Shown here: positions 51,107-60,595 of the stretch, one piece after another
Numbering within the stretch: the stretch's first letter is position 1
Layout of the letters: each line of letters begins with the position of its first letter
Assembly: GCA_016178705.1 (NCBI GenBank)
Contig: JACOST010000031.1
Coordinates: 186,001-250,000 of the forward strand
DNA: 64,000 nucleotides
DNA from: Deltaproteobacteria bacterium
GTDB lineage: Bacteria > Desulfobacterota > Binatia > HRBIN30 > JACQVA1
Reading direction: 5' to 3'
Notes under the pieces: model-generated
Told to the model about the DNA's origin: nothing
The model's input: only the letters and a program-made list of their open reading frames with translations
Database searches by the model: none
Made by a program: the position numbers and the translations under genes

Positions 51107-51176
51107 GTTGGCCCCTCCCGGTGAGTGCCCATCCCATGATGGAGCGAGAGAAATCAAGCGCGCGATCTAGGCCCCT

Positions 51177-51719
51177 CTACACGCGCTCAAGAGTTCTGTG
51201 CGGCTCAGCCGGTAGTCTGACGTTAACCGGCGCACCGAGGTGCACCGTGCCGCTTGCCACAACAATACCCATGACGCCGGCTTTGCGCATGAGCGTTCCA
51301 TCGACAGCGCGATCCAGTACGGCGGACATCAGCCCAGATTGGAAGTGGTCGAGCTGAATGCATGGATTGCGCAGGCCTGTGAGTACGACGATCGCGGAGG
51401 GGCCAATGTGAAGCGCCGAGCCAACGGGCAACGCCAGCAAGTCCACGCCACGTGTGGTGATGTTCTCGCCGAGCTGCCCGGGTGCGACTGCAAAGCCCCT
51501 CTGCTTCAGTTCCTCGAAGAGCTCGCTATGGATGAGATGGACTTGGCGCAGGTTCGGTTGGGTTGGATCCTGGGCAACACGAGACCGGTGCTTGACGGTG
51601 ACTCCGCAATGCGCGTCGCCCTCGATCCCGAGACCAGCAAGCAGCGTGATCTGCGAGACCACGCTCTTGGAGAAGGAGTGAGTAGGACTCGAACCAACCG
51701 CGATGACGCGACCTTGCAT
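51177..51719 (-). CDS. MOSC-domain protein
   Basis: 180 residues. MOSC features: LLAGLGIEGDAHCGV, QVHLIHSELFEEL, PGQLGENITTRGVDLLALPVG and VVLTGLRNPCIQLD, with the conserved Cys that binds sulphur in MOSC proteins. Family members move sulphur onto molybdenum cofactors or detoxify N-hydroxylated compounds. The ATG at 51719 is preferred over a TTG two codons earlier. Confidence 0.88.
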   Translation of the reverse strand: MQGRVIAVGSSPTHSFSKSVVSQITLLAGLGIEGDAHCGVTVKHRSRVAQDPTQPNLRQVHLIHSELFEELKQRGFAVAPGQLGENITTRGVDLLALPVGSALHIGPSAIVVLTGLRNPCIQLDHFQSGLMSAVLDRAVDGTLMRKAGVMGIVVASGTVHLGAPVNVRLPAEPHRTLERV

Positions 51720-51833
51720 GAGCAACCTAACGAGCTTGCGGCTCAGGCGCGGCGGCGCCCTGGCATCATGCTCTGATCTTGGACACGCCCAATTGCTTCA
51801 ATCACGCTCGCGCCAGCGCCCGCAGCCTTCGAG

Positions 51834-52535
51834 TTAGACCGTGGGTGCATTCACTGCTCGCGTCAACTCGGCAAGATGTTGTTCCACCCATGCTCGACAC
51901 CTCTGCGCCCATCGCTTCGTTGCCGACGGTGTGTTGGGTCGCCGAGACAGTTCTGTTTGGGCGTCGAGCACGGCCGGCAAGGAGTCCGCAACTTCAATCG
52001 CGCCGTACGCGAGAAAGAACTCCGCGATGCGCCTCCCTTGCGAGTGCGGCGCCAAGTTTGACCTTCCGATATCGAGCCACAACCAAGCTGCGTACCCCAC
52101 GTCGTCACGGCGACGACCCGGACGAGCCGCATCGAAATCGATGAAGGCAACCGGTCGCCCATCAACGAAGACGCAGTTGCATGGACTCGCGTCACCGTGA
52201 CAAACGACTTCGCACCCCTCCCTCAACTGATAGTCGGTAGTGGCGTCATGCAGTTCACGCAAAAGGAGCGCGGCGCTGACGAGCTGTGACCGCGTAAATT
52301 CTCCGAGCTCATTGGGAACCTCCCCCGGCAGATAGGAAAGGATCTCGCGGCCCGAAGAATCAACGCCTAGAAAGCGCGGCGCACCCGCAAAACCCCTCCC
52401 CTCCAAGTGGCCGAGCAGGGAATGGACGAACGCCGACTGCGAACTCATCGGACGGCGCACGGTGTCTCCGATCCGGACGACTTCGGCAGTCGTCCGTCCA
52501 CCCCTCAGCAGTGTCTCTTCTTCGGCCACGGTCAT
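51834..52535 (-). CDS. Aminoglycoside phosphotransferase (APH)-family kinase
   Basis: 233 residues from MTVAEEE. The catalytic loop is VVCHGDASPCNCVF (HGDxxxxN form) and the metal loop is FIDFDAARPGRR. RRPMSSQSAFVHSLLGHLEGRGFAGAP resembles the N-lobe of APH-like kinases, but it is short and the Lys/Gly-rich loop is weak. It phosphorylates a small hydroxyl compound; actual antibiotic resistance is not shown. Upstream sequence AATTGTAATTAGC resembles the gene-side end of the intergenic repeats. Confidence 0.83.
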   Translation of the reverse strand: MTVAEEETLLRGGRTTAEVVRIGDTVRRPMSSQSAFVHSLLGHLEGRGFAGAPRFLGVDSSGREILSYLPGEVPNELGEFTRSQLVSAALLLRELHDATTDYQLREGCEVVCHGDASPCNCVFVDGRPVAFIDFDAARPGRRRDDVGYAAWLWLDIGRSNLAPHSQGRRIAEFFLAYGAIEVADSLPAVLDAQTELSRRPNTPSATKRWAQRCRAWVEQHLAELTRAVNAPTV

Positions 52536-52634
52536 ACAGCTAATTACAATTGGGTTACCGAGAGGAAAAGGCAGACACTGCATCCAACCCGCGGGCGGGT
52601 CGCCCGCGCTACTCCAGTTGCGGACGCGAACGGC

Positions 52635-53417
52635 TCACGTTGCGGCGCGGCGGGCCATGCGGGTGGCGCCCCAGAGCGTGACGGCGCAGAAGAGGACAGT
52701 GATCAGCAGCGACGGGATCATCGTCGGTACGGCACCGACCGCGGCCGCGTTGCTCCAGTACAGACAGCGACGCAGTGCGGCCATGCCGTAGGTAAGCGGA
52801 TTGAGTTGCATCAACCAACTCAGTGGGGCAGGGGCGCCACTCGCCGGAAAGAACGCGCCCGATAGCAGCCAGATCGGAATCAGAATCAGATTCATGATCG
52901 CGTGAAACCCCTGCGTCGACTCCATCCGCCAGGCAATGATCAGCCCGAGACAGGTCAGGCTGAGCGACACGATCAGCATCACCGCAACGCTGGCGAGGAC
53001 CGACACGAGCGACAGCGGAATTCCGATCAGTGGCGCCAGGGCGAGCAGCAACACGCCTTGCCCCACCGCGAGCGTGGTGCCACCGAACGCTTGGCCAAGT
53101 ACGATCGCCCACCGCGGTACCGGCGCGACAAGCACCCCTTGGAGAAATCCTTCGCGGCGGTCTTCTACGGTCGAGATGGTCGCGAAGATTGCCGTGAAGA
53201 GCAGCACCAGCGCGAGCGTTCCGGGATAGAAGTAGGCGACGTAGCTGGTGCCCTCCGGTGCGCCGGCGGGACGGAACGACGCATTGAGTCCGCCACCAAG
53301 CAGCAACCAGAACACCAGCGGCTGCATCAACGCGCCGGTGACGCGACTGCGCTGCCGCACGAAGCGCACGATCTCGCGACGCCACAGCGTGTAGACGGGT
53401 AGCAGCAGAGCGCTCAT
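52635..53417 (-). CDS. ABC-2 type transporter permease
   Basis: 260 residues, six TM segments. Typical ABC-2 features are FRPAGAPEGTSYVAYFYPG near the N-terminus, STVEDRREGFLQGVLVAPVPRW in the first cytoplasmic loop, and LSGAFFPASGAPAPLSWLMQLNPLTYG. It pairs with the ATPase gene, overlapping by 4 bp (ATGA). A 130-bp copy of its 3' part is found at 49571-49700. Confidence 0.9.
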   Translation of the reverse strand: MSALLLPVYTLWRREIVRFVRQRSRVTGALMQPLVFWLLLGGGLNASFRPAGAPEGTSYVAYFYPGTLALVLLFTAIFATISTVEDRREGFLQGVLVAPVPRWAIVLGQAFGGTTLAVGQGVLLLALAPLIGIPLSLVSVLASVAVMLIVSLSLTCLGLIIAWRMESTQGFHAIMNLILIPIWLLSGAFFPASGAPAPLSWLMQLNPLTYGMAALRRCLYWSNAAAVGAVPTMIPSLLITVLFCAVTLWGATRMARRAAT

Positions 53418-54355
53418 GCGTCGGCTCCGCCGTCGGCCCAGAAGCGATGCCCCGTCCGATGAATGAACACGTCTTCCAGCGTCGGCTTGCCGTAGGTCAC
53501 CAACGTCACGTCGGATGGAAAGGCCTCGACGACATCGCGCACGAACTCGTGACCGCGCGGCCGTTCCACTCGCAAGGTTCCGTCGATCAACGTCGCCTCG
53601 CAGCCAAAGCGCTCGCGAATCTTGCGGCGCAGCCCTTCGGCGTTCGCCGACTGCATCACCACCACGTCGCCGCCGACTTCGTTCTTCAGCTCTGCCGGCG
53701 CGCCGACGCTCACCAACTTGCCTTGGTGCAGGATCGCGATGCGATCGCCGCGCTCCGCTTCTTCCATGTAGTGCGTCGTCAGCACGATAGTCACGCCATC
53801 CTGGTCGCGGAGTTGTCGCAAGTACTGGGTGAAGTCGCGGCGCGCACCGGGATCAAGTCCGGTGCTGGGCTCGTCGAGCAGCAGCAAACGCGGCCGATGC
53901 AGCAACGCCTTCGCCAGTTCGGTGCGACGCTGTAAACCGCCTGACAACGTGTCGACATAGTCGCGCGCGCGCTCCGCTAGGCCGAGGCGCTGCAACAGCA
54001 CGTCGGCGCGCTGGCGCAAGGTCGCGCCGCTCATTCCATACAGATGCCCGTGCGCGAACAAGTTCTCCATCACAGTGAGCTTGCCGTCGAGACTCGGGTG
54101 TTGGAACACGACGCCAAGGTGACGCCGCGCGGCGTCCGGCGCTTGCGCTACGTCATCGCCGAACAGCCGTGCGCGGCCCTCACACGCAGGCATCAATGTC
54201 GAGAGAATCTTGAACAGCGTGGTCTTGCCGCCCCCGTTTGGGCCGAGCAGGGCAAAGATTTCACCTGCGGCAACGGAGAAGCTCACATCATCGAGTGCGA
54301 CGCGCTCGCCGTAGACATGGCGCAAGTGCTCAACTTCGATTGCAACGACAGGCAT
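53414..54355 (-). CDS. ABC transporter ATP-binding protein (DrrA-like)
   Basis: 313 residues from MPVVAIEVEHL. Walker A is LLGPNGGGKTTLFK, the signature is DTLSGGLQRRTELAKAL, Walker B is RLLLLDEPSTGLDPGARRDF, and the H-loop is VVLTTHYMEEAE. The C-terminal about 90 residues (RKIRERFGCEATLIDGTLRV ... TYGKPTLEDVFIHRTGHRF) match the DrrA-type regulatory tail. With the permease it forms an exporter, substrate unknown. Longer upstream frames overlap the DUF983 gene and are not used. Confidence 0.93.
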   Translation of the reverse strand: MPVVAIEVEHLRHVYGERVALDDVSFSVAAGEIFALLGPNGGGKTTLFKILSTLMPACEGRARLFGDDVAQAPDAARRHLGVVFQHPSLDGKLTVMENLFAHGHLYGMSGATLRQRADVLLQRLGLAERARDYVDTLSGGLQRRTELAKALLHRPRLLLLDEPSTGLDPGARRDFTQYLRQLRDQDGVTIVLTTHYMEEAERGDRIAILHQGKLVSVGAPAELKNEVGGDVVVMQSANAEGLRRKIRERFGCEATLIDGTLRVERPRGHEFVRDVVEAFPSDVTLVTYGKPTLEDVFIHRTGHRFWADGGADA

Positions 54356-54374
54356 GATGGACCGGGAGGAGGTT

Positions 54375-54779
54375 TCAGACGGCACGCCGGTGAATGACGT
54401 GCAACGACGGCGGCTCGGGGCTGAACAGGAAATCGATCGCCAACCATAGACTCTTCGAATAGCGGAAGAACCACAGCGGGAAACCGATGCAGAATGCCGA
54501 CCACAGCACGAGCTGACTGTTGAGGGAGATGCTGGTGTAGGCATCGAGCAGGAAGAAGCCTGCGATACTCAACACCGCCGTCGCCGCGTAGTTGATGTAA
54601 ATCGCCCCGATGAAGTAGCCCGGTTCGCGTTCGAACTTGAGGGCGCAACTGCCGCAGGTCTCGTGCATCGCAAATGCACCGCAAAACAAAGTCGCAGCGC
54701 CGCAGCGCGGGCAGCGCAAGCGCAGGCCGCGGGCGAGAGCCCGACCGATACGGCGAAGAAGCGGGTGTGCGGTGGGCAT
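54375..54779 (-). CDS. DUF983 membrane protein with zinc-ribbon-like Cys motifs
   Basis: 134 residues. The N-terminus shows RLRCPRCGAATLFCGAF and ETCGSCALKFEREPGYFIGA, two CxxC motifs typical of DUF983. Two TM helices follow (IYINYAATAVLSIAGFFLL and LVLWSAFCIGFPLWFF). The function of the family is unknown. It is placed 19 bp upstream of the ABC ATPase gene, so they may be co-transcribed. Confidence 0.87.
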   Translation of the reverse strand: MPTAHPLLRRIGRALARGLRLRCPRCGAATLFCGAFAMHETCGSCALKFEREPGYFIGAIYINYAATAVLSIAGFFLLDAYTSISLNSQLVLWSAFCIGFPLWFFRYSKSLWLAIDFLFSPEPPSLHVIHRRAV

Positions 54780-54850
54780 GTGTCGAACCAGCGAGCGGCA
54801 TCCTGCCATACGGAGCCGTCGCGCGGTAGCCCCCTCGCGTGTGCAGTTGC

Positions 54851-56014
54851 CTACGCTGATGCGCCAGAGGACGCGGTCTGCGGCAGCGTCAGGCGGAAGC
54901 AGGCGCCCTCGCCGGGGGTGCTCTCGACAGTGATGGTGCCGCCCAGCAACGCGGTCAACCGGCGTACGACGTGGAGGCCGATGCCGTACCCATCGGGCGC
55001 AAGGGTAGCGGCGTGACCGCGATCGAGTAGATCGAAGATCGCCTGCAGGTCTTCCGGGGCGATGCCGGGACCGTAGTCGCGCACGACGATCTCGAGACTG
55101 CCGGGTTGCGGCATGCCGACCGCCAGCCGAACGCTCGCACCGCCACCGTGTCGAACCGAGTTGCGCAGGATGTTGCCGAGGATTTGCTTGAGCTTCACGC
55201 GATCGCTGCGCAGCGGAGGAAGATCAGGCGCCGTACTGCAGGCAATTGTGACATCGGGGTGCGGAACGCCCTGCACGACCTCATCGAGTAGGGCCGCGAG
55301 ATCGATCCGTTCAACTCGAACCGTGACGCGACCGGCGTCGAGACGCGACAGATCGAGCATCCCCGTCAACAGCCAGTGCAGTTCGTCGGTCTCGCGAATC
55401 AGATCGGTCAGCACGCGCTCCTGTTCACCGGTGACCGCCCCGAACTCTCCCGCCCGTAGCAACTCCAGGTAACCGAACAAGTGCGCCAAGGGCGCACGCA
55501 GCTCGTGCGACACGGTAGTGACCCGCTCGAACGTGCGCTGCAGATACTCCTCGCGCGCGTCACTGTAGGCGCGGCCGACCAACATCATGAGCTGCGCGGT
55601 CAACTTGGCGTAGGCGAGCACGAGCCGTTCACTGTTATCGCCGAGCCGCTCGCTGATGACAGCCAGACTGATGCGCGCCGAAGTGTACAAGCCCGCTAAC
55701 GAGACGCGGGTTGCCGGGGCGCGCTCGAGGTCGACCTCAATCAATTGCCGATTGAGTTGATAGAAGGCCGAGTAGAGGCCGTCCCAATCGCCGAGTTGAA
55801 TCTGTTCGAGCACCAGCGATAGAAAGCGCTCGTTGAGGCGTGCGAGATCGTCAACTGAAATCTCCGCACCGACTTGATCGGGAACGATGGCAACGAGTCG
55901 GTGCGCCCACTCAGCGCCGATCTCGCCGCGGGTCTCCCAGAGGCGTTCCGCCAACTCCTGCAACGCTGCGTGGTCGGCACCGGACAACGCGTCAGCTTCG
56001 AATCTGAGATCCAT
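54851..56014 (-). CDS. Soluble sensor histidine kinase
   Basis: 387 residues from MDLRFEADAL; no TM segment. The N-terminal about 165 residues are helical and unrecognised, possibly a globin- or RsbR-like sensor. HisKA: TTVSHELRAPLAHLFGY. ATPase boxes: NILRNSVRHGGG (N), DYGPGIAPED (G1) and GYGIGLHVVRRL (G2). It is divergent from the response regulator gene at 56095 with 80 bp between, so the two are likely a regulatory pair. Confidence 0.88.
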   Translation of the reverse strand: MDLRFEADALSGADHAALQELAERLWETRGEIGAEWAHRLVAIVPDQVGAEISVDDLARLNERFLSLVLEQIQLGDWDGLYSAFYQLNRQLIEVDLERAPATRVSLAGLYTSARISLAVISERLGDNSERLVLAYAKLTAQLMMLVGRAYSDAREEYLQRTFERVTTVSHELRAPLAHLFGYLELLRAGEFGAVTGEQERVLTDLIRETDELHWLLTGMLDLSRLDAGRVTVRVERIDLAALLDEVVQGVPHPDVTIACSTAPDLPPLRSDRVKLKQILGNILRNSVRHGGGASVRLAVGMPQPGSLEIVVRDYGPGIAPEDLQAIFDLLDRGHAATLAPDGYGIGLHVVRRLTALLGGTITVESTPGEGACFRLTLPQTASSGASA

Positions 56015-56094
56015 GGGTATGTGCGCGATCCCTTCCGATGGCACCACTGTCAGTGCTAGGCTTGAGCCCAGAGTACTTCCGCAAGCCAGTCACC

Positions 56095-56484
56095 ATGAAA
56101 CCGATTCGGATCCTGATTGTCGACGACGACGCCCGCTTTCTAACATTCCTCAGTCGCACGCTCAAACGCGCGGGCTTTGAGGTGGTGACGGCGAGCGATG
56201 GATGTGAAGTACCCGAACTGATCGCGCGCGTCGCGATCGACGTTCTGGTGTTGGACCTGCAAATGCCCGGCATGAATGGCTTTGAAGTGCTGCGCAGCTT
56301 GCGCGAGGCATTGCCGACGCAACTGCGTGGCGGCGGTCAGCGCCCGAAGGTGATCGTGGTCAGCGGTCGCGACGAAGAGGATACGTCGGACTTCGCCCGC
56401 CACCTCGGAGCAGATGCCTACCTGACCAAGCCGTTGGCTGGCGTTCAGCTGGTCAGTGCGGTGCGCGGCGTACTGGCGAACTGA
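56095..56484 (+). CDS. Receiver-domain-only response regulator
   Basis: 129 residues from MKPIRIL. A single REC domain: acidic pocket IVDDDARF, phospho-acceptor Asp in VLVLDLQMPGMNGFEVL, VVSGRDEEDT in place of the usual Ser/Thr position, and Lys in YLTKPLAG. There is no output domain, so it acts through protein contacts or phosphotransfer. The divergent histidine kinase at 56014 is the probable partner. Confidence 0.9.
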   Translation: MKPIRILIVDDDARFLTFLSRTLKRAGFEVVTASDGCEVPELIARVAIDVLVLDLQMPGMNGFEVLRSLREALPTQLRGGGQRPKVIVVSGRDEEDTSDFARHLGADAYLTKPLAGVQLVSAVRGVLAN

Positions 56485-56571
56485 GCCGCGGTTGTGCGCG
56501 GCAAGTGCCAGGGAGTCTGCGCAGCGGAATCTAGCTTGGGACAGCGGAGCGCGGATGGTATCCTGTCTACC

Positions 56572-59500
56572 ATGATCCGCGTAGCCCCTCGGCGCACTGT
56601 GCGCGCCGCATTCGCAAGTATCGCAGTCGTGATGATGTTCGGAAGCGCGCCGCGCGAGGCGTTTGCGACCTGGAACGTCGGCAACACGTCGCAGGCGGGA
56701 CAGTGGACGATCTATGGACGCACCGGCGATGGCGCCGGACTCGGCTTGCCGGTGGCCAGCGGCGACCTCAACGGTGACGGCAAGCGCGATGTCATCCTGA
56801 CACCGATGAACGCCGACAGCGGTCCCGGCCGCACTCGCAGCCGTGCCGGTGAGGCGGCGCTAGTCCTCAGCTCAGGCTCGATCGCTGGCGAGCTGGATTT
56901 GGCGACGCTCAATCCTGCGAGTCTGCCCAGCAATGTGACGTTGATCTACGGCGCCGACGCGCTCGACTTCCTCGGTACGGAAGTATTTTCCGGCGATCTC
57001 AACGGTGACGGCTTCGACGATGTGCTTCTCGGGGCGCAGCAGGGCGACGGCGCCGGCAACGGGCGCGCGGGTTCGGGCGAAGTGGCCATTGTGTGGGGTA
57101 GCGCATCTATTGGCGGCCGCGTGATCGACTTGGGAGCGCTCGCTCAAGACGATCCAGTAACGATGATCTACGGCGCCGCCGCCGGTGATCGTCTCGGAGT
57201 GTGGGTCAGTGCGGGGGACTTCGACGGCGACGGCGTCGCCGACGCCGTGTTGGGCGCGGATCAAGGCAATGGCCCGAGCGGCCTGCGTCCGCATGCGGGA
57301 CACACCTATGTCGTCTACGGAGGGACTGCGCTGCGGGCAGCGACGAGCGTCGACTTGGCGATGCCTGCCGTGACGGTCACCACTGTTTATGGGATCGATC
57401 CCGAGGACCACAGCGGCTGCACAGTGCGCGCCGCGGATTTGAACGGCGACGGCGCCGCGGAGTTGCTGATCGGTGCGGGATTGAATCGACTCTCGGCGTC
57501 GGTCGATGGCGCCGGCAACGGGAGCGGCCATGCGATTGCGGGTGGCGATGGGCCGACCAACATGCGTTCCAATGCGGGCGAGGCGTACATAGTCTACGGA
57601 CAGACGAGCACGCGCCCGGCCACCATTGATCTCGCGTCGCCGCCAGCGAGCACGGTGTTCATCTACGGCGTCGATGCTGGCGATTCGTATGGCGAAGAGA
57701 TTGGCGCCGGCAACTTCGCGGGCCACACCGATGGTTACCGCGATCTGCTGGTCGGTGCGCTCACTGCTGACGGCCCAAGCAACTTGCGGAACAACGCCGG
57801 CGAGGTTGCGCTGATCGTCGGCGGCGCAAGCCTCGCCGGCAGTGTGATCGATTTGGCCAGCCCGCCGTCGAACGTGACCTTCTTCTACGGTGCAAACGCG
57901 GTCGACATCGCGGGCGATACGGCGATGTTTGCCGACATCGACCAGGACGGCAAAGACGATCTCATCATCAGCAGTCCGCTCGCCGACCCTGGCAGTCGCA
58001 CCAATGCCGGGTCGATCGCCATATTCTTCGGCACCAGCAGCGCGCTACCTGCGAGCGTCGATCTGGCGAGCCCACCGGTCGGCCTGACGCCGTTCATCAT
58101 CGAAGGCAACAGCGTCGGCGATATCCTCGCATACAGCGGCGCCAAGGGTGATGTTGATGGCGACGGGTATCCGGACTTGATCTTCAACGGCATGGGCGCC
58201 GATGGCTTCAACGATCTGCTCAACGGGGCCGGCGATGTCTACGTGCTGAGCGGCCGCAAGCTGAGTCAGGCGGCAGGCCGCCTTCCGGCCGATACGCCGA
58301 CGATTACGCCAACCGAAGCGACTCCGACCCCGGGTGACACGCCGACGCGGACTGAATCGCCAACCATCACGCAAACCCCGACCATCACCCGCACGGTCAC
58401 CATCACCCGCACAGTGACGATCACGCGCACGCGTACGCGGCGACCCACGATCACGCGTACCCCGACGATTACACGCACGCCCACGCGTACTCTTCGGCCG
58501 ACCGCCACGCGGACGCGCACGCGGACGCGCACGATCACGCGTACACCCACGATCACGCCCACGCCCACGATCACGCCGACGCCGACCATCCCCCCGACGC
58601 CGACCATCACGCGGACGGTGACCAAGACGCGGACCCGCACGCGCACGCGCACCCCGACCGTCACGCCAACCCCTAGCAATACGCCGCGGCCGACCGCGAC
58701 GATCACGACCACGCGCACGCGGACTCGCACGCGGACCAAGACACCGACGATTACGGCGACGCCCACGAAGACGGGGACCCGCACGCGCACGGGGACGCGG
58801 ACACGAACCGAAACGCCGACCGCCACGTCCACCAGCACGCCAACACCGCCGCCGATTTGCGGCAATGGTGTGGCCGAAGGCCTCGAGCAGTGCGACGATG
58901 GCAATCTCATCGACGGCGATGGCTGCAGCTCGACTTGTACGGTCGAGGCCGGCGGAAGTTTGTGTACCGGGGTTCCGACCCACAGCGGGACTAGTCTACA
59001 CACGGAGCTGGTGGCTGCGGGTCTATCGAGCCCGCTGTTCGTCACCGCGCCGCCGGGCGATGTGGGTCGCATCTTCATCGTCCAGCAAACCGGCGAGATT
59101 CGGATCGTGAAACTCGGCGTACTGCTCGGTGGCAACTTCATCGACCTGAGCGGCAAAGTGGCCTGCTGTGGCGAGCAGGGTCTGCTCAGCCTGGCCTTCC
59201 ACCCGCAGTACGCCAGCAACGGCCGTTTCTACGTCGACTACACCGATACCAGCGGCAATACGGTCGTGTCGTGGTTCCAAGTATCAGCCGATCCCGATGT
59301 CGCCCTGACCACTGAACACGTGATCCTCACGCAGGCCCAACCGTTCTCGAATCACAATGGCGGGCAGTTGCAATTCGGAACCGATGGCTTCCTGTACATC
59401 GGGTTCGGCGACGGCGGCTCCGGCGGCGATCCCCTCGGCAACGGACAGAAGACGTCCACCTGGCTCGGCAAGATTCTGCGCGTCGACGTGAACGGCACTT

Positions 59501-60072
59501 CGACGTACAACATCCCACCGTCGAATCCGTTTGTCGGTGCCGGCAACCCGCTCGATGAAATCTGGGCGCGCGGTGTGCGCAACCCGTGGCGCTTCAGCTT
59601 CGACCGCGGCACCGGTGATCTGTACGTCGGCGACGTCGGCCAGGACGCCTTCGAAGAAGTCGACTTCCAACCGCACACGAGCGCTGGTGGTGAGAACTAC
59701 GGCTGGAACATCATGGAAGGCACGCACTGTTTCAGCCCGTCGTCGGGCTGCAACCAGACCGGGCTGACGCTGCCGGTGCTCGACTACTCGCACGGCTTCG
59801 GCTGCGCAGTCACCGGTGGCTACGTCTATCGCGGCTGCGCGCTGCCGGACGTGCGCGGGCGCTATTTCTACAGTGACTTCTGCACCGCGTTCGTTAAGAG
59901 TTTCGTGATCAACGGCGGGACGGTTACCGACCAGCGCGACCACACCGTGGAGCTGGCGCCGGGCAACGGTCTCTCGATCGACTCGATTTCGTCGTATGGT
60001 GAGGACGCGCGCGGAGAGGTCTACATCTGCGACCTCGGCGGCGAAGTGTTCAAGATCGTCGCTGGTCCGTGA
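56572..60072 (+). CDS. Secreted FG-GAP / Thr-Pro linker / Cys-rich / sorbosone dehydrogenase-like fusion
   Basis: About 1166 residues with an N-terminal signal peptide ([20 protein letters not shown]...AFA). About seven FG-GAP repeats ([35 protein letters not shown]) cover 56700-58250 and suggest an integrin-like propeller. A Thr/Pro/Arg-rich linker follows (58300-58854), then one Cys-rich repeat ([20 protein letters not shown]). The C-terminal about 370 residues are a PQQ-type sugar dehydrogenase-like propeller: [50 protein letters not shown] (by parts), [22 protein letters not shown]. It may oxidise sugars at the cell surface, but activity is unproven. Confidence 0.87.
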   Translation: MIRVAPRRTVRAAFASIAVVMMFGSAPREAFATWNVGNTSQAGQWTIYGRTGDGAGLGLPVASGDLNGDGKRDVILTPMNADSGPGRTRSRAGEAALVLSSGSIAGELDLATLNPASLPSNVTLIYGADALDFLGTEVFSGDLNGDGFDDVLLGAQQGDGAGNGRAGSGEVAIVWGSASIGGRVIDLGALAQDDPVTMIYGAAAGDRLGVWVSAGDFDGDGVADAVLGADQGNGPSGLRPHAGHTYVVYGGTALRAATSVDLAMPAVTVTTVYGIDPEDHSGCTVRAADLNGDGAAELLIGAGLNRLSASVDGAGNGSGHAIAGGDGPTNMRSNAGEAYIVYGQTSTRPATIDLASPPASTVFIYGVDAGDSYGEEIGAGNFAGHTDGYRDLLVGALTADGPSNLRNNAGEVALIVGGASLAGSVIDLASPPSNVTFFYGANAVDIAGDTAMFADIDQDGKDDLIISSPLADPGSRTNAGSIAIFFGTSSALPASVDLASPPVGLTPFIIEGNSVGDILAYSGAKGDVDGDGYPDLIFNGMGADGFNDLLNGAGDVYVLSGRKLSQAAGRLPADTPTITPTEATPTPGDTPTRTESPTITQTPTITRTVTITRTVTITRTRTRRPTITRTPTITRTPTRTLRPTATRTRTRTRTITRTPTITPTPTITPTPTIPPTPTITRTVTKTRTRTRTRTPTVTPTPSNTPRPTATITTTRTRTRTRTKTPTITATPTKTGTRTRTGTRTRTETPTATSTSTPTPPPICGNGVAEGLEQCDDGNLIDGDGCSSTCTVEAGGSLCTGVPTHSGTSLHTELVAAGLSSPLFVTAPPGDVGRIFIVQQTGEIRIVKLGVLLGGNFIDLSGKVACCGEQGLLSLAFHPQYASNGRFYVDYTDTSGNTVVSWFQVSADPDVALTTEHVILTQAQPFSNHNGGQLQFGTDGFLYIGFGDGGSGGDPLGNGQKTSTWLGKILRVDVNGTSTYNIPPSNPFVGAGNPLDEIWARGVRNPWRFSFDRGTGDLYVGDVGQDAFEEVDFQPHTSAGGENYGWNIMEGTHCFSPSSGCNQTGLTLPVLDYSHGFGCAVTGGYVYRGCALPDVRGRYFYSDFCTAFVKSFVINGGTVTDQRDHTVELAPGNGLSIDSISSYGEDARGEVYICDLGGEVFKIVAGP
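58300..58854 (+). repeat. Low-complexity Thr/Pro/Arg-coding repeat
   Basis: About 185 codons of degenerate ACG/CCG/CGC-type triplets encode TPTIT, TRTRTR and TPTPT blocks. It links the FG-GAP and sugar dehydrogenase-like domains. A similar Thr/Pro linker is found at 2460-2890 in the first gene. Such stretches in secreted proteins are usually extended, often glycosylated spacers. Confidence 0.85.
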
Positions 60073-60141
60073 GGCGTGCGCCCGCGCAGCGACGGAAATC
60101 ACCTTGACAGATTGGCCTGTCGACCCTAAGCTTGGCGCGCA

Positions 60142-60510
60142 ATGGGTCGACGGGTTCTCACACTGCTGCTCGCTCTTGCGATCGCGCTGCCAGGTCTCCT
60201 GGTGTGCCCTCGCGGTGTGCTTGCGTGTAGCAAGCTGATGCCGCAGCGGGCGTCGCATCCGTGCTGCCGTGAGCGCAGCTCGCTGAGCGCGGCCGATTGC
60301 TGTCAGCGTCAGGCCGGCCAATCAACGCAAGTCGTTGTGACCGGTCGCTCTCAACCCAGCGACACATCGCTCAAGGCCCTGCCGATTACGACCTATCTAC
60401 ACGTTGAAGCGTCTCGCCCGGCGTCTTCGGCCCGCAATCTTTTCTACCTCAACCGCGGCGAGTCACCGCCCGGTTCGCTTCTCACTCATCACACCGCATT
60501 GCTCCTTTGA
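60142..60510 (+). CDS. Secreted Cys-rich protein upstream of metal efflux genes
   Basis: 122 residues. A signal peptide (RRVLTLLLALAIALPGLLVCP) is followed by a Cys-rich stretch: LACSKLMPQRASHPCCRE and SAADCCQRQ (with paired Cys). No family was recognised. Located 85 bp before the efflux operon, it may be a periplasmic metal-binding protein; this is inference from Cys content and context. Confidence 0.55.
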   Translation: MGRRVLTLLLALAIALPGLLVCPRGVLACSKLMPQRASHPCCRERSSLSAADCCQRQAGQSTQVVVTGRSQPSDTSLKALPITTYLHVEASRPASSARNLFYLNRGESPPGSLLTHHTALLL

Positions 60511-60595
60511 TCCGCTAGCCGGCAACCGTTTGGTTTCCGTCTAGTGGAGGTACTCCCGTGCCCGCGACGCGCGGCGGGAGGCGGAAGGAGGAGCT

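Noticed and set aside
51675-51700. tRNA-like T-loop string (GGACTCGAACC) on the plus strand
   Set aside because: No acceptor, D or anticodon stems surround it. It is the antisense of the MOSC coding sequence VGSSPTHS.
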